Assembly: GCA_002964805.2 (NCBI GenBank)
Contig: PUDQ02000010.1
Coordinates: 992,001 to 1,056,000 of the forward strand
Reading direction: 5' to 3'
From: Trametes villosa
Taxonomy: Eukaryota; Basidiomycota; Agaricomycetes; Polyporales; Polyporaceae
DNA: 64,000 nucleotides
In this document: piece after piece, positions 12,661 to 22,895 of the stretch
How positions within the stretch are numbered: the first letter of the stretch is position 1
How the letters are laid out: every line of letters begins with the position of its first letter
Notes under the pieces: model-generated
Seen by the model: only the letters and a program-made list of their open reading frames with translations
Databases searched by the model: none
What the model was told of the DNA's origin: nothing
Translations under genes and position numbers: made by a program

Positions 12661-13499
12661 AGAACGGAGGTCAAGCACGGACGAGAGTGTTCGGCCAGTG
12701 CACACATATGAGAATCAATTCTACGGGAGGGGAAATGTTGTATGCACGTGATGGTGGAGCACCAGTGTTAGATATGGTTTGGGCAGGAGTACAATATAAG
12801 CAAAAGCATAGCTTGCGCAAGCTGGTATACAAACACTGAATGAATGCAACAGTGCACAGTGATGTGCACGGTGCCGGGCTGACTCCAGAACTCACGGCCA
12901 GCACTCCTTTCTCATCACGACTTGGGGCACAATATGCAGTGCACATCCTAGCAAAGGAGATGGATCTGATGTCAGCACAGGTTTGCAAGGATGTTTGTGA
13001 TGAGCTTTGGGGTTTCGTGCTTGCGGGCATGTATTGGTCAAGCAGACAGGGCACAAGTCATTGCAAAGAGTGTCGGAGCACCCAATCCGAGCGCAGGGCG
13101 CGTTGCGGGCAAGGCACGACACGGGCTCCCGTGCGCGTCGCCGACGCTCCGTGAGGGTGACTTGCGCGATGTTGCGCGCGACCTATCCCGCGCTCCTATA
13201 CCTACGGCTTCAATACGATACCCTGACTCGTTACTGTACCCGCGCGCACACGCGGTCTCGCCCCTCGTCCTGTTTCGTTCTACCTACGCCACTGAGGCAC
13301 TGACATACGCTCGTTCTCGATTTAGGCTTATTGTTTCCTTATTTATTATATGTTCTCGATGCGCGTTCGCCGCCTCTCGCACATACCGCCGTTCGTCGGC
13401 CTACCGCCCCTCACATATACTCGATACCTCGCTTTCCGACACCCTCAGTCTTGCACTCGTACCCCTGAGCGCGCCGTACTGAGGTCTTCTCTGTTCGCC
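12601..13499. other. Interior of inverted-repeat block, no confident gene
   Basis: A frame at 12840-13154 (plus) gives a fairly protein-like 104 residues, but nothing in it matches a family I know and no exon partners were found. The rest contains no recognisable feature. Confidence 0.3.
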
Positions 13500-14173
13500 C
13501 ACAGATCCCGCTGCACGCTCCGCTAAAGAGGCGGGTGCAGCACGTGGACAGCCTTGTCAGTTGAAACAGCCAATGGTGGGGCGGGCTCCTGAAGGCTTTC
13601 TAGGCCTGCACTTGGGTCTATGTTGGGGTTCACGCGAGAGTGGGCAGGAAGATATCTAATGCATTAGGGTACAAGCGCAGGACTAATATACTAGAGCGCG
13701 AACACAGAACTATAGTAAGGCAGTAACAACGAGTATAGTGCGTGGAAAGAGACCAAGTAAGTAAAGGTAAGGAAAGAGAATCAAAGTCCAAAAGTAACTA
13801 CAACGTCCGTAAGCAGTCAAAAACCGTCATCTCCAGCAGTTTAGACTTTGGTAGTTATGGCTCAGCCATGTATTACACGCTTTGTGCGCCTGACAAGCTA
13901 GATTCCTTTCCCCCTCACCCTCAGGAGCTCAAGTTGTGTCTGTGTCCCTTTGCGGATAGCGCTGCGTTGCAAACTGCATTTAGCATCCCCTGTGTTTCCC
14001 TCTAGCCTACCAGAGTGTCCGAGTGTTGCCTGTCCTTGCCTTAGCCTTGCAAATCCCGCAAGACTTGCTAGCACGCTTCTCCTTCTCTCTGTGCTTCACT
14101 TCCCTCTAGGCCTTGTCCTCCGAAGGCCCTCAGCCTGTCTCTGGTTGACCTTAGGGGATAGTTGAGTGCATCA
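13500..14173 (-). repeat. Interspersed ~0.7-kb repeat, copy 1 (inverted)
   Basis: Read on the minus strand this starts TGATGCACTCAACTATCCCC, the same terminus as the copies at 16405 and 17739. It shares with them a block ending in the pentapeptide-like LWLTLGDS shadow frame, a GAGCTCCTGAGGGTGAGGGG box and a distal CTGCACCCGCCTCT box. It is more diverged than the other two. It is non-coding as far as I can see. The outer end near 13500 is approximate. Confidence 0.7.
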
Positions 14174-14654
14174 ATGGGTGCAAGTGCAGCAGGTCGTGGT
14201 GTAGGTCACAAAAAATTGACCCACGGGTGACCCTTGGTGAACCCTAACATTGTTATTGCCATCAAGCAGAAAACACGCACACAGGATTGTGTAGCCGCGC
14301 AAAGAAGAGGACAGGGATAATCAATTTGTGGCACTCCGCCCCAGCTCCAGTGCAAGTCCCAGCCCAACAAGGGTGTGCCTCATCCCCACTGTCAACCCCA
14401 CTGCCTCACATACTGACCGCTCTATGCTCTGCTGCATACACCAACTGTTTCCTTCAATTTTTGAAGGTCGCGCAAAATGACAACTATATGCAGGTGCAAC
14501 GAGCGCAGTTTAAATCTGTGAGCGCTTGCAGCCGGATAGGTGCTCATGCTGGTGCAAGTTGAAAATCATCGCTCCAAAGAAGTGCTCTACTTAGCGGTTA
14601 TAACCATGTTGCAAATACGCTCTAATGCAGCAGAGGGGCACTACCTTATAACAT

Positions 14655-14730
14655 TTCTATTGTGAACTAACAAGATATATTCTATTGTGAACTAACAAGA
14701 TATTCTATTGTGAACTAACAAGATATATTC
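14655..14730. repeat. Three tandem copies of a ~24-bp unit
   Basis: TCTATTGTGAACTAACAAGA is repeated three times with AT-rich linkers. An inverted single copy follows at about 14780-14800, so the region can fold back on itself. Confidence 0.85.
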
Positions 14731-14734
14731 TATT

Positions 14735-14848
14735 GATTATTGACACAAGATTCGAGTCCATTGTCAATAACAGTATACATCTTGTTAGTTAATAATAGAA
14801 TATTGTTTATTGATTGTGACAAGTAGGTTGATTGACAGTCATTATTAT
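14735..14848 (-). repeat. Inverted repeat arm, right
   Basis: Reverse complement of the arm at 12482-12600. Together the arms enclose about 2.1 kb that includes copy 1 of the 0.7-kb repeat. No transposase is present between them. Confidence 0.7.
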
Positions 14849-14929
14849 ATTATATATTGAGTTTATTGTTTGTTGCAGGGCGACCCCTTATGTCAGATAC
14901 TACGGTAGGGGGGTGATGGGACATGTCAG

Positions 14930-15186
14930 TGTTAGATCCTAGACACTGGACAGACAGAGCTCAGAGGGCGTGGAACCGACTGCATATATGTACCTAGACA
15001 CTGGTCAGACGGAGCTGCCAGGGTACATGAGCGTCGGTATGATACGTAGCGTAGGAAGATGGGAGACATACCTCAGAGGGCGTGGAACCGACTGAGGTAT
15101 GGGGAAGCGGAGGGAGCAGCTATATATATGGGTGCCTAGTCCTCGTGCGCGGTCCCGAGTAGAACCCAGGACACCAAACTTGAACA
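14930..15186 (-). mobile_element. LTR of Copia element 1, with intron-containing leader and spliced leader copy
   Basis: Runs 5'-TGTTCAAGTT ... GATCTAACA-3' on the minus strand, downstream of the Copia 1 pol stop, so it is the 3' LTR. A TATATATA box lies about 34 bp before a 23-nt segment E1 (15072-15094), the likely start of R. E1 is followed by a 57-nt GT-AG intron (15015-15071, donor GTATGT, acceptor GGCAG), then E2 (14994-15014, 21 nt), an 11-nt spacer GTACATATATG (14983-14993), then E1 again (14960-14982, identical) fused directly to E2 again (14939-14959, two mismatches) with no intron. LTR identity is inferred from TG/CA ends and position; no second LTR was found. Confidence 0.75.
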
Positions 15187-15436
15187 CTCCTCCTCGACGA
15201 TGAGACTAGCACACAAACGAGAACACGTAAGGAATGTGGCGAATGAAAGTGTGTATTGTAGAGTGTGGCAGACGTGTGTGTGTGAACGGAGTGATCGCGA
15301 GGGAGAGTATGTGAAGGAGAGCAAAAATGACGTGAGGCAAAAGAGCAAAAAGAACAAGACAAGAACAGCGAGACAGAGATAGTCCTCCTCGATGGTGAGA
15401 CCACGGACACCTCCTGGATTGGAAATTCCTCCTGGA
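15187..15436. other. Spacer between Copia 1 pol stop and its LTR
   Basis: Contains a ~20-bp direct repeat (TCCTCCTCGAYGRTGAGAC at about 15187 and 15381) flanking about 190 bp rich in AAGAGCAAAAAG-type words. Presumably element sequence including the polypurine tract region. Confidence 0.5.
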
Positions 15437-16404
15437 CTAGCGCAAGCCAAGACAGCCCCAAAAGATGGTGAACTTGGGACCGGGAAGCGGTTTCATGAGG
15501 ATGCCAGCGACATTATTGTCAGTAGGTAGCCAGTGGACAAAGAGTTGATCAGAGGAGACATAGTCGCGGAGAATGTGGTACTTGATGTCAATATGTTTCA
15601 TCTTAGTGTGGTGGGTAGGGTCGCCGGAAAGCGTCACAGCAAGAGGGGTTGAATACGTCTGGGGGTAACCAATTGACTGGAGGAGACTGCAAAGCCAGAT
15701 GCTGTCCTTACTAGCCTCAGCCGCGGGCATGTACTCGGCTTCAGTGGTGGAGTCGGTGGCGCAAGACTGCTTTCACACGGCCCAAGAAACCACGCCAGAG
15801 CCCAGAGACCAGCAGTAGCTGCCAATGGAGCGACAAGAATAGGTGCAGCGAGCATGGTCGGAGTCCGTGTAGCCAAGGAGGAGGGCAGGTCGCGAACCGC
15901 CGAGGTGCAAGGCCAGAGAGCAAGTGCCTTTCAAATAACGGACAACATGTTTGGCGGCTTCCCAGTGCACACGACCGTAGCAGTCCAGGAACTGGGAGAG
16001 CTGTTGCACGGCGAAGGAAATGTCGGGACACGTGCTGACGGCGAAGTAGTTCATGCTGCTAACAAGAGCATGGTAGGGCCAAGAGCCAGCCACAAGCTTC
16101 TCATTGCCAGTGCGTGAGGAATGCTTCTTGTGCGACAGGTTAGTATCCGTCTCCATTGGGGTCAGCACGGGGTGAGCATCGGCGAGGCCAAATTGGGAGA
16201 TGATGTGGTCAATGAGGGCCGTTTGGGAGATCCGCGTGGTGCAAGTAGTGTGGTTGCGCTCAATGCCGATGCTGATGCAGTAGCGAGCCTCACCCAAGTC
16301 AGAGATAGCCCAGAGATGACGCAGATCAGCCTTGAATGAGGCGGCAGCAGTGGGTGAGCTAGCGATAGCCAAGAAGTCTTCGACGAGGACTCTAGTGATC
16401 ACGG

Positions 16405-17140
16405 TGATGCACTCAACTATCCCCTAGGGACAACCAGAGACAGGCTGAGTGCCTTCGGAGGACGAGGCCTGTAGGGAAGCTAAGCGTGAGGTAGAGGAGA
16501 AGCGAGGTTCGAGTCAGGGTGCCCTTCGCGCTGAGTCGCGATGCGCTGGCAAGTCTCGCGCGGGTCGCGAAGCGGACGCGAAGTCGCAAACACGTCAACT
16601 ACTCTGGAGAGACGCAAGGGGAGACTTGGAGAAGACGCAAGGACGCAGTTTGCAACGCAATGCAATGCAGGATGCTATTCGCAGAGGGGAGGCAGGCGCA
16701 ATTGAGCTCCTGAGGGTGAGGGGGAAAGGAATCTGAGTTGTCTGGTGCCCGGGGTGCGTAGGTACATGGCTGAATCGTCCTACCAAAGCCTAGACCAGCG
16801 AAAGGGCCCAGAACGCCTTCGGCGACCCGTACCGTGAATCGCAAGGGCAGCGGCCCCTGCCACGCGCAAGCCTGCGCGTACTGGGAATGCCTGCCCTGCG
16901 ATTGGTGGTCGCGCCCAATAAGGCTGCCTGCGTGCTGCGCCCGCCTCTTGGCAATGACTCGCGCTCCACCCGCTCAGCCGAAGCTCTCTCCCTACACACG
17001 AAGTGTCAGGGCTCATTGCGAGTGGGTCCACCGTGCCTTCACCGCTGCTGGAGAGGGCTCACGTCCTATTGCAGGTGACAAGCGAGAGGCAGGCGTACAC
17101 AGAGGGTGAGTCCTGGTGGAGGCTCCTGGGGTCAGAATGG
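16405..17140 (+). repeat. Interspersed ~0.7-kb repeat, copy 2, inside Copia 1 RT
   Basis: Starts TGATGCACTCAACTATCCCC and runs to about 17140, where Copia RT sequence resumes. It carries GGTTCGAGTC at 16506-16515, close to a tRNA B box (GGTTCGANNCC), but I see no clear A box. It has no coding capacity. It separates the RT segment ending GTVDA from the one starting ITVITRVLVEDF, so it inserted after Copia 1. Confidence 0.75.
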
Positions 17141-17738
17141 CACCGTGTGCATCAACGGTACCCTTAGAGGTTGTACAGTAGTAGAGACAGTACTCGTTAG
17201 GCATGCGCTCGAAGCTGACAGAGAGTAGGTGGTTGTTGTTCATGGCAGAGTTCCAGGTGCAGTCGCCCTGAGGCATACTATAGAGGCCCTTGCACAGTTC
17301 CCAGACCCAGTCCTCCTTGCTAGGAGCCTCAAAGCCACGAGGTTATTCCATGTAGCAGATTTCATTTTCAGGGAGAGTCCCGTACAGGAACACGGTCTTG
17401 ATGTCGACTTGGTGAATGTCCTAGACAAGAGAAACAGCGAGATGGATCCGAGTGTGGAAAGACTCAAGGCACATAGTGGGAGACATTGTGCTGTAGAAGT
17501 CCTGGCCCCAGACAGCCTCGTAGCTTTTGCAGACCCAGCGAGCCTTGAAACAGACAGGGTTCCCGTGCTAATCACGCTTGAGGTGGAAGACCGGCTTGCC
17601 GTGCATTATGCGCCGAAAGGGCTGGCGAGGGTGTCCTTGAGGCAAGTGGGATCACCATCATAAGCACTGTCAAGTTGAAGAGTGGTAGCGAGGGCAAGAT
17701 CGAGCTCAGTGTAGTTGGCCAGTTTGGACTCAATGCGG

Positions 17739-18490
17739 TGATGCACTCAACTATCCCCTAGGGACAACCAGAGACAGGCCGAGGGCCTTCGGAGGATGAG
17801 GCCTGTAGGGAAGCTAAGCGCGAGGTGGGGGAGAAGCGAGGTTCGAGTTGGGGTGCCCTTGCAGCAAATGCGCGATGCGCTGGCAAGTCTCGCGCTGGTC
17901 GCGACGTGGACGCGGAGGCGTGGGCTGGTAGATCTCGCAGCGAGAGCGCAAGCGGGAACGCTAGGGAAGACGCAGGGACGCAGTTCGCAACACAATGCAA
18001 CGCAATGCAGGACGCTATTCGCAGAGGGGACGCAGACGCAATTGAGCTCCTGAGGGTGAGGGGGAAAGGAATCTGAATTCTCTAGCGCCCGGGGCGCAAA
18101 GGTACATGGAGGGATTGTAGCTATCCACGCCTAGACCCGAGCGCGGCCTAGACTGCTTCTCGGGAGCCCGCTCCGCGCCGCGCACGGACCGTCGCGCCCG
18201 TCGCGCACCCACTGCACGCGCGGGCTCAGAATGCCTGCCGCGCCATTAGCGCCCACACCTGATAGGGCACCGCGTGTGCTGCACCCGCCTCTTGACAGTG
18301 ACTCGCGCTCTGCACTGCCCAATGCGCTCCTGCGCGCACTTGCTCCCAAGGCCCTGTCGTGAGCTCTGCGTGCGCACTACCATCGCGAACTCCAGGTGTG
18401 CGTGCTGCTGCCTATGTCGCGATTTCTAGAGTCAGCGGTGCACCGGGCGTATCAGCGGGCGGCGTGACGAGCGGCGCGGTCGGCAGAGAC
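17739..18490 (+). repeat. Interspersed ~0.7-kb repeat, copy 3, inside Copia 1
   Basis: Same start and orientation as copy 2, and aligned with it over most of its length (GCCCGGGGCGCAAAGGTACATGG-type box, CTGCACCCGCCTCTTG box). B-box-like GGTTCGAGTT at 17840-17849. It splits the Copia proline-rich linker from the RT. The right end is approximate. Confidence 0.75.
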
Positions 18491-19104
18491 ATGGTCAGCA
18501 CTCACCTTGCACTCGGCGACAGCACCCTCAATCTGGGAAACCCAAGGAAAATCCTCAGTGGTAGCATGGTGCTGGGAAGGCACGCGGGAGAGTGGAGAGA
18601 GGGCCGGAGCAGAGTCTGCCGCAGGAGGGGCGTCAGCCACAGGTGACACAATCACGTGTGGGAGGGGAGGCGCGTCAGGCGCCAGTGGCGCTGGCGCGGC
18701 GACAGGCGCAGGCACAACAACGGACACGGCAGGGAGTAATGAAGGGGGAATGGGTGGCGCAGTATGCGGTACAGAAGGGGAGAAATGGGGATCCTTGGGC
18801 CACTCGGCCACAAGGTTGGAAGAGGAAGAAGAAGGGGGAGAGGAAGCAACAGGCACAAGCAGGGATATGGGAGGCACGGGAAAGGGACAAAGCGGCGACG
18901 TGGATTTGTGGGATTCAATGAACTTAACATGGAAAGAAAAAATGACGCAATGGGTTTCGCAATGGTAGAGGCGGTAGGTCTTTGAATTTGTACCACAACT
19001 GATCAAGACACATTCAAAAGAGCAAGGGCAAAGTTTAGTGTTGTGAGTGTTAATATGTACGAAAGCACAAGCAACAATCTTGCGGAGGTGACACAGCAAA
19101 TTTT

Positions 19105-19429
19105 TGTCGGGGGTCGCGGACGCTAGAATACGAGACGTTAGACTCAGTCTCCGAGCACGGTAGTGATAGAGAGCTGTATTGATGTACCTAGAATACAAGA
19201 TGTTAGACTAAGGGATCTTGTCAGTACTGTAGTCTAGGCGTATGGAAAAGAATGTGGTCTCACCTCAGTCTCCGAGCACGGTAGTGATAGAGAGCTGAGG
19301 GAGGAGGAAGGCGACGAGCGAAAGAAATGAGCGTGAACGATTATGTAAGCTAATAGGCGCGCACGGAGCGCGGTATCGTACTGGTATCGTAACACGTCCA
19401 GACGCGTGCTGGACCTATACTCTTCAACA
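19105..19429 (-). mobile_element. LTR of Copia element 2, with intron-containing leader and spliced leader copy
   Basis: Minus-strand 5'-TGTTGAAGAG ... CCCCGACA-3', just after the Copia 2 stop codon. It contains E1 (19264-19297, 34 nt), a 56-nt GT-AG intron (19208-19263, donor GTGAGA, branch-like TACTGAC, acceptor CTTAG), E2 (19188-19207), an 11-nt spacer GTACATCAATA (19177-19187), then E1 identical (19143-19176) fused to E2 (19123-19142, two mismatches). This is the same layout as the Copia 1 LTR although the sequences differ. The distal end at 19105 is placed by the TG/CA rule and by resumption of Copia 1 sequence. Confidence 0.75.
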
Positions 19430-19456
19430 CGCCCACTCAGCGCGCGTCAGGACCAT

Positions 19457-22400
19457 CTACGACCAATGGTTCATCATCTTCATTGAGAACCGGGTGTGCT
19501 TCTCGCGTGACAGCGCCTTCATGAGAACGTTGGCGACCTGGTCGTCGGTTGGCACATAGTCGACGCAGATGGTGTTCGACTCGAGCTCGTCGCGGATGAA
19601 GTGATAGCAAACGGTGATATGCTTGGTGCGGTCGTGAAAGGCGGAGTTCTTCGCAAGTGCCATAGCGGACTGGTTGTCGATGAGGATGAGGGAGCCGGAG
19701 TCGAGCGAGGAGGCAAGCGTCGAGCTAAGCACTTCCTCGAGGAAGGTACGCAGCCACAGAGCCTCTTTTGCGGCCGCGGACATCGCCATGTACTCAGCCT
19801 CGGTGCTCGAGAGGGCACACGAGGTCTGCTTCTTCGACGACCAGCTGATTGCAGCATTGGCGAGGAGGAAGACATAGCCCGAGATCGAACACCGGTTGTT
19901 GACGTTTGAGGCCCAATCCGCATCCGAGTAGCCGTGCAGGTCGGCGCCGATGGGCGTGTTCGAGCTCCCATCATAGACGAGAGTCTGCCCGATGGTGCCG
20001 CGAAGGTACTGGTAGACACGCATGAGCGCATTCCAGTGGTCCTTGCCCGGCTTCGCGGTGTGCTTGCTCAACGCGCCCACTGCGTAGGCAAGGTCGGGAC
20101 GGGTCCCGAGCATTGCGTACATCAGCGAGCCGAGCGCGCTCTGGTAGGGGCGCTCGTCGATCTCCGGAGCCTCGAGCTTGAGGAGCTTCTGGTTCGGGAC
20201 CATCGGGACGCTGACCGGCCGGCAGTCCGCCATCCCATGGCGAGCGAGGATGTTCTTGATGTATTGGCGTTGAGACACCTCGATGGTCCGTCGAGCGCGG
20301 TCACGCGTGATCTCCATGCCCAGGATCCAGGGCGCCTCCCCGAGATCGGTCATCTCAAAACGTGCAGAGAGGTCACGCTTGAGGGCTTCAACCGCAGGGG
20401 TGCTGCTCGAGAACATGAGCATGTCGTCGACGTAGAGCGCGACAATGAGGAGGGTGCCGCCTTCGTGCTTGTAGAAGACACTGTGGTCGGCGTTGCACCG
20501 AGTGAAGCCAAGGGCCTCGAACTCGGCGCGGATTTTCTTGTACCACGCACGGCTCGCCTGCTTGAGTCCATAGAGAGACTTGCGGAGCTTCCAGACGATG
20601 TTGCGGTCAGACCGCAAACCATGCGGTGCCTCCATGTAGATGTCTTTGTCTAAGTCACCGTTGAGAAACGCGGACTTGACGTCCATCTGGTGGATCTCAA
20701 GGTCGAGCTTCGCAGCGAGAGCAAGGAGGAGGCGGATCGAGGAGAATTTGGAGACGGGGGCGAAGGTCTCGTCGTAGTCGATGCCTTCGATCTGCGTGAA
20801 GCTTTTAGCAACGAGACGTGCCTTGTACTTCTCGATGCTGCCGTCGGGGCCTCTCTTGATGCAAAAGACCCACTTGGAGTCGACAACACGGCGGTTGCGT
20901 GGCCGTTCCACCTCGTCATAGAGCTCAGCCTTGGCAAAAGCGAGCAGCTCCTCGGCGCATGCCGCCTTCCACTGTTCAGCATCAGGTCGGGACATGGCCT
21001 CTGCGTAGGTCTGCGATTCGTCAGCCAGCGTGGACGCACGCAGAGCGTGCTCATCACCCACTCGAACGCGGGCAGGGGCCTCAACGTTGTAGGCCTGCAG
21101 CTCCTCGGCGCATGCGTCGGAGAGGACACACCGTGCCTGCTCTGAGTCGGCGTGACTCGGATCATGCTCCACAGGATTGCCCCCTCCACCGGGCGCGGCA
21201 GCGGCAGCAGCAGGCGCACGCTCGTACGATGAGAGCTTATAGCTCGGGTCCTCTTCCAGGCGAGGGGGAGGACGCCGGTTGTGCATGGTGCGGCGCTGTT
21301 TGGCCAGCGGTATAGGCTGTGGATAGGGTGCGGGGATGTTGCGAGGAGCAGGGCGACGTGGAGCAGCGGGTGCGTGTGCGGGAGCGGGAGCAGGAGCGGG
21401 AGCGGGAGACACGTTGTGCAGGACGTCGGCAACATATTGCTCGTTGTCCTCATCGTTGTCAGAGTCTGAGACGTAGGAGAGTTCCGGCAGAACCTCATCC
21501 TCGTCCGCAACATCCTCGACAGTTACCCAGTGTGGCCGTGATGGAGACGGTGCAGGCGACGGCGCAGGAGATGGAGGTGCAGGGGGAGTGAACGGAACGA
21601 AAGGCTCGACATTGACAGTGACGCGCGTAGGGACTGCAGATGTGCCCTCGTCGAACACGACATCTCGAGACTGGATGATGCGTCCAGTCGGGTGATGCAA
21701 GAGGCAGTAAGCCTTCTTGTTCTCTGCGAAACCGAGCAGCACACATTCAAGCGACTTGGCGTCGAGCTTCTGGCGCTTGCTGTCCGGGACGTGGACGTGC
21801 GCCTTGCACCCGAAGGGTCAAATGTGCGCGATGGACGGTCTGATGCCGAGGTATGCCTCGTACGGGGTGATGTCCCCGTCGAGAGCACGGCTTGGAGTAC
21901 GATTCAGGATGTGTATCACGTAGAGAGTCGCCTCGCCCCAGTATGTGTTCGGCAGACCCAAGTCCTGCATCATGGAGCGTGCCATCTCCATGATCGTCCA
22001 ATTCATCCGCTCGGCAATGCCGTTCTCCTGCGGGGTGTCGGGATTTGTGAGCTTGTGGCGGATTCCGCGCTCCGTGCAGATGCGCTTGACCTCCTCGTTG
22101 ACGTACTCGCCGCCGCCGTCCGTTCGCAGAATGCGGAACGGCTTCCCAGTCTCGAGCTCGCTACGCGAGATGTGCGCATTGAGGATCGCGGCCTGGTCGG
22201 ACTTCTTGCGGAGAAGTTATCCAGTGACGTGGCGGGACTTGCCGTCAATGTACGTGTCGAGGTAGCGTTGGCCGCTGGGCGTCTGCGTCTGCATTGGCCC
22301 CATGAGGTCCGAGTGCGTCCGGTAGTTGACCTCCGGGTACTCAGTGGTCGTGGTCTTCGGGATGTCCATGCGCGTCTGCTTGCCGGCGAGACACGGAGCG

Positions 22401-22895
22401 CAGACCTCTGACGGCGGCTTTGAGGGGCCGATGAGGTCCATCCCGTCCACCATTCCCTTGCGGACCATCTCGAGGACGTAGTTGACGTTGAGGTGCCCGA
22501 GGCGGCGGTGCCAGGTTTGGACGTCGGCGCTCGACTTAGTAGACGAACGCGCGACGAGCGCGGACAGCTCCGGCGTGTCTCCCGGGTCAAATGACGCATC
22601 GAGGAGATCGCGGTCGACGTTGGCAACGTAAGCTCGTGCGGGAGGTTCACAGGCGCCGTGCAGGATATACAGGCCGTCCTGGAGAGACGCGCAACCCGTT
22701 ACGACGCCATCGCTGGAGACGATCTGGCAGCCGTCCTCATCGAAGTTGACAGAGGAGCCACGGCGAGCGAGCTGTGAGACGGAGAGGAGATTGCCGTTCA
22801 GGTCCGGCACGTAGAAAACGTGGGGCACCAAGACGGACTCCATGTTGCCGTCAAGCTCGACCTGGAGGGCGACGTTTCCGACGCCGGTCGCACCT
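19457..22895 (-). pseudogene. Copia element 2 pol, nearly complete but with two nonsense codons
   Basis: A single reading frame from about 22895 to the stop at 19457 encodes the end of protease (VFYVPDLNGNLLSVSQL), the GAG-pre-integrase zinc region (WHRRLGHLN ... CAPCLAGKQ), the integrase core with D, D and E in HSDLMGP, RTDGGGEYVNEEV and PQENGIAERMN, a long Pro/Ala-rich linker, reverse transcriptase (DVKSAFLNGDL, ALYVDDMLMFSS) and RNase H (GYSDADWAS, STEAEYMAMSAA). The frame is broken by TAA at 22217-22219 and by TGA at 21818-21820, the latter where Copia proteins usually have Trp before a Pro-Phe-Gly-Cys segment. No frameshift was seen. Gag, the protease active site and the 5' LTR are absent; homology ends near 22895 at an in-frame TAG. 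Confidence 0.9.

Larger units (their letters stand above)
15437..19104 (-). pseudogene. Copia element 1 pol relic, interrupted twice
   Basis: Minus-strand Ty1/Copia polyprotein relic. In order: integrase C-terminal region (about 19100-18900, motif VLISCGTNSKTYRLYH), a proline-rich linker (18880-18490), insertion of repeat copy 3, the reverse transcriptase N-terminal part (17738-17145, DIKTVFLYGTLPENE and MEQPRGFEAP), insertion of repeat copy 2, the RT C-terminal part (16404 down, YVDD box degenerated to LVED), and RNase H (15900-15437, GYTDSDHA and TTEAEYMPA). An in-frame TGA at 15773-15775 splits the RNase H. Gag, protease and integrase core are missing, because element 2 abuts at 19104/19105. 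The element is inactive. Confidence 0.85.
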
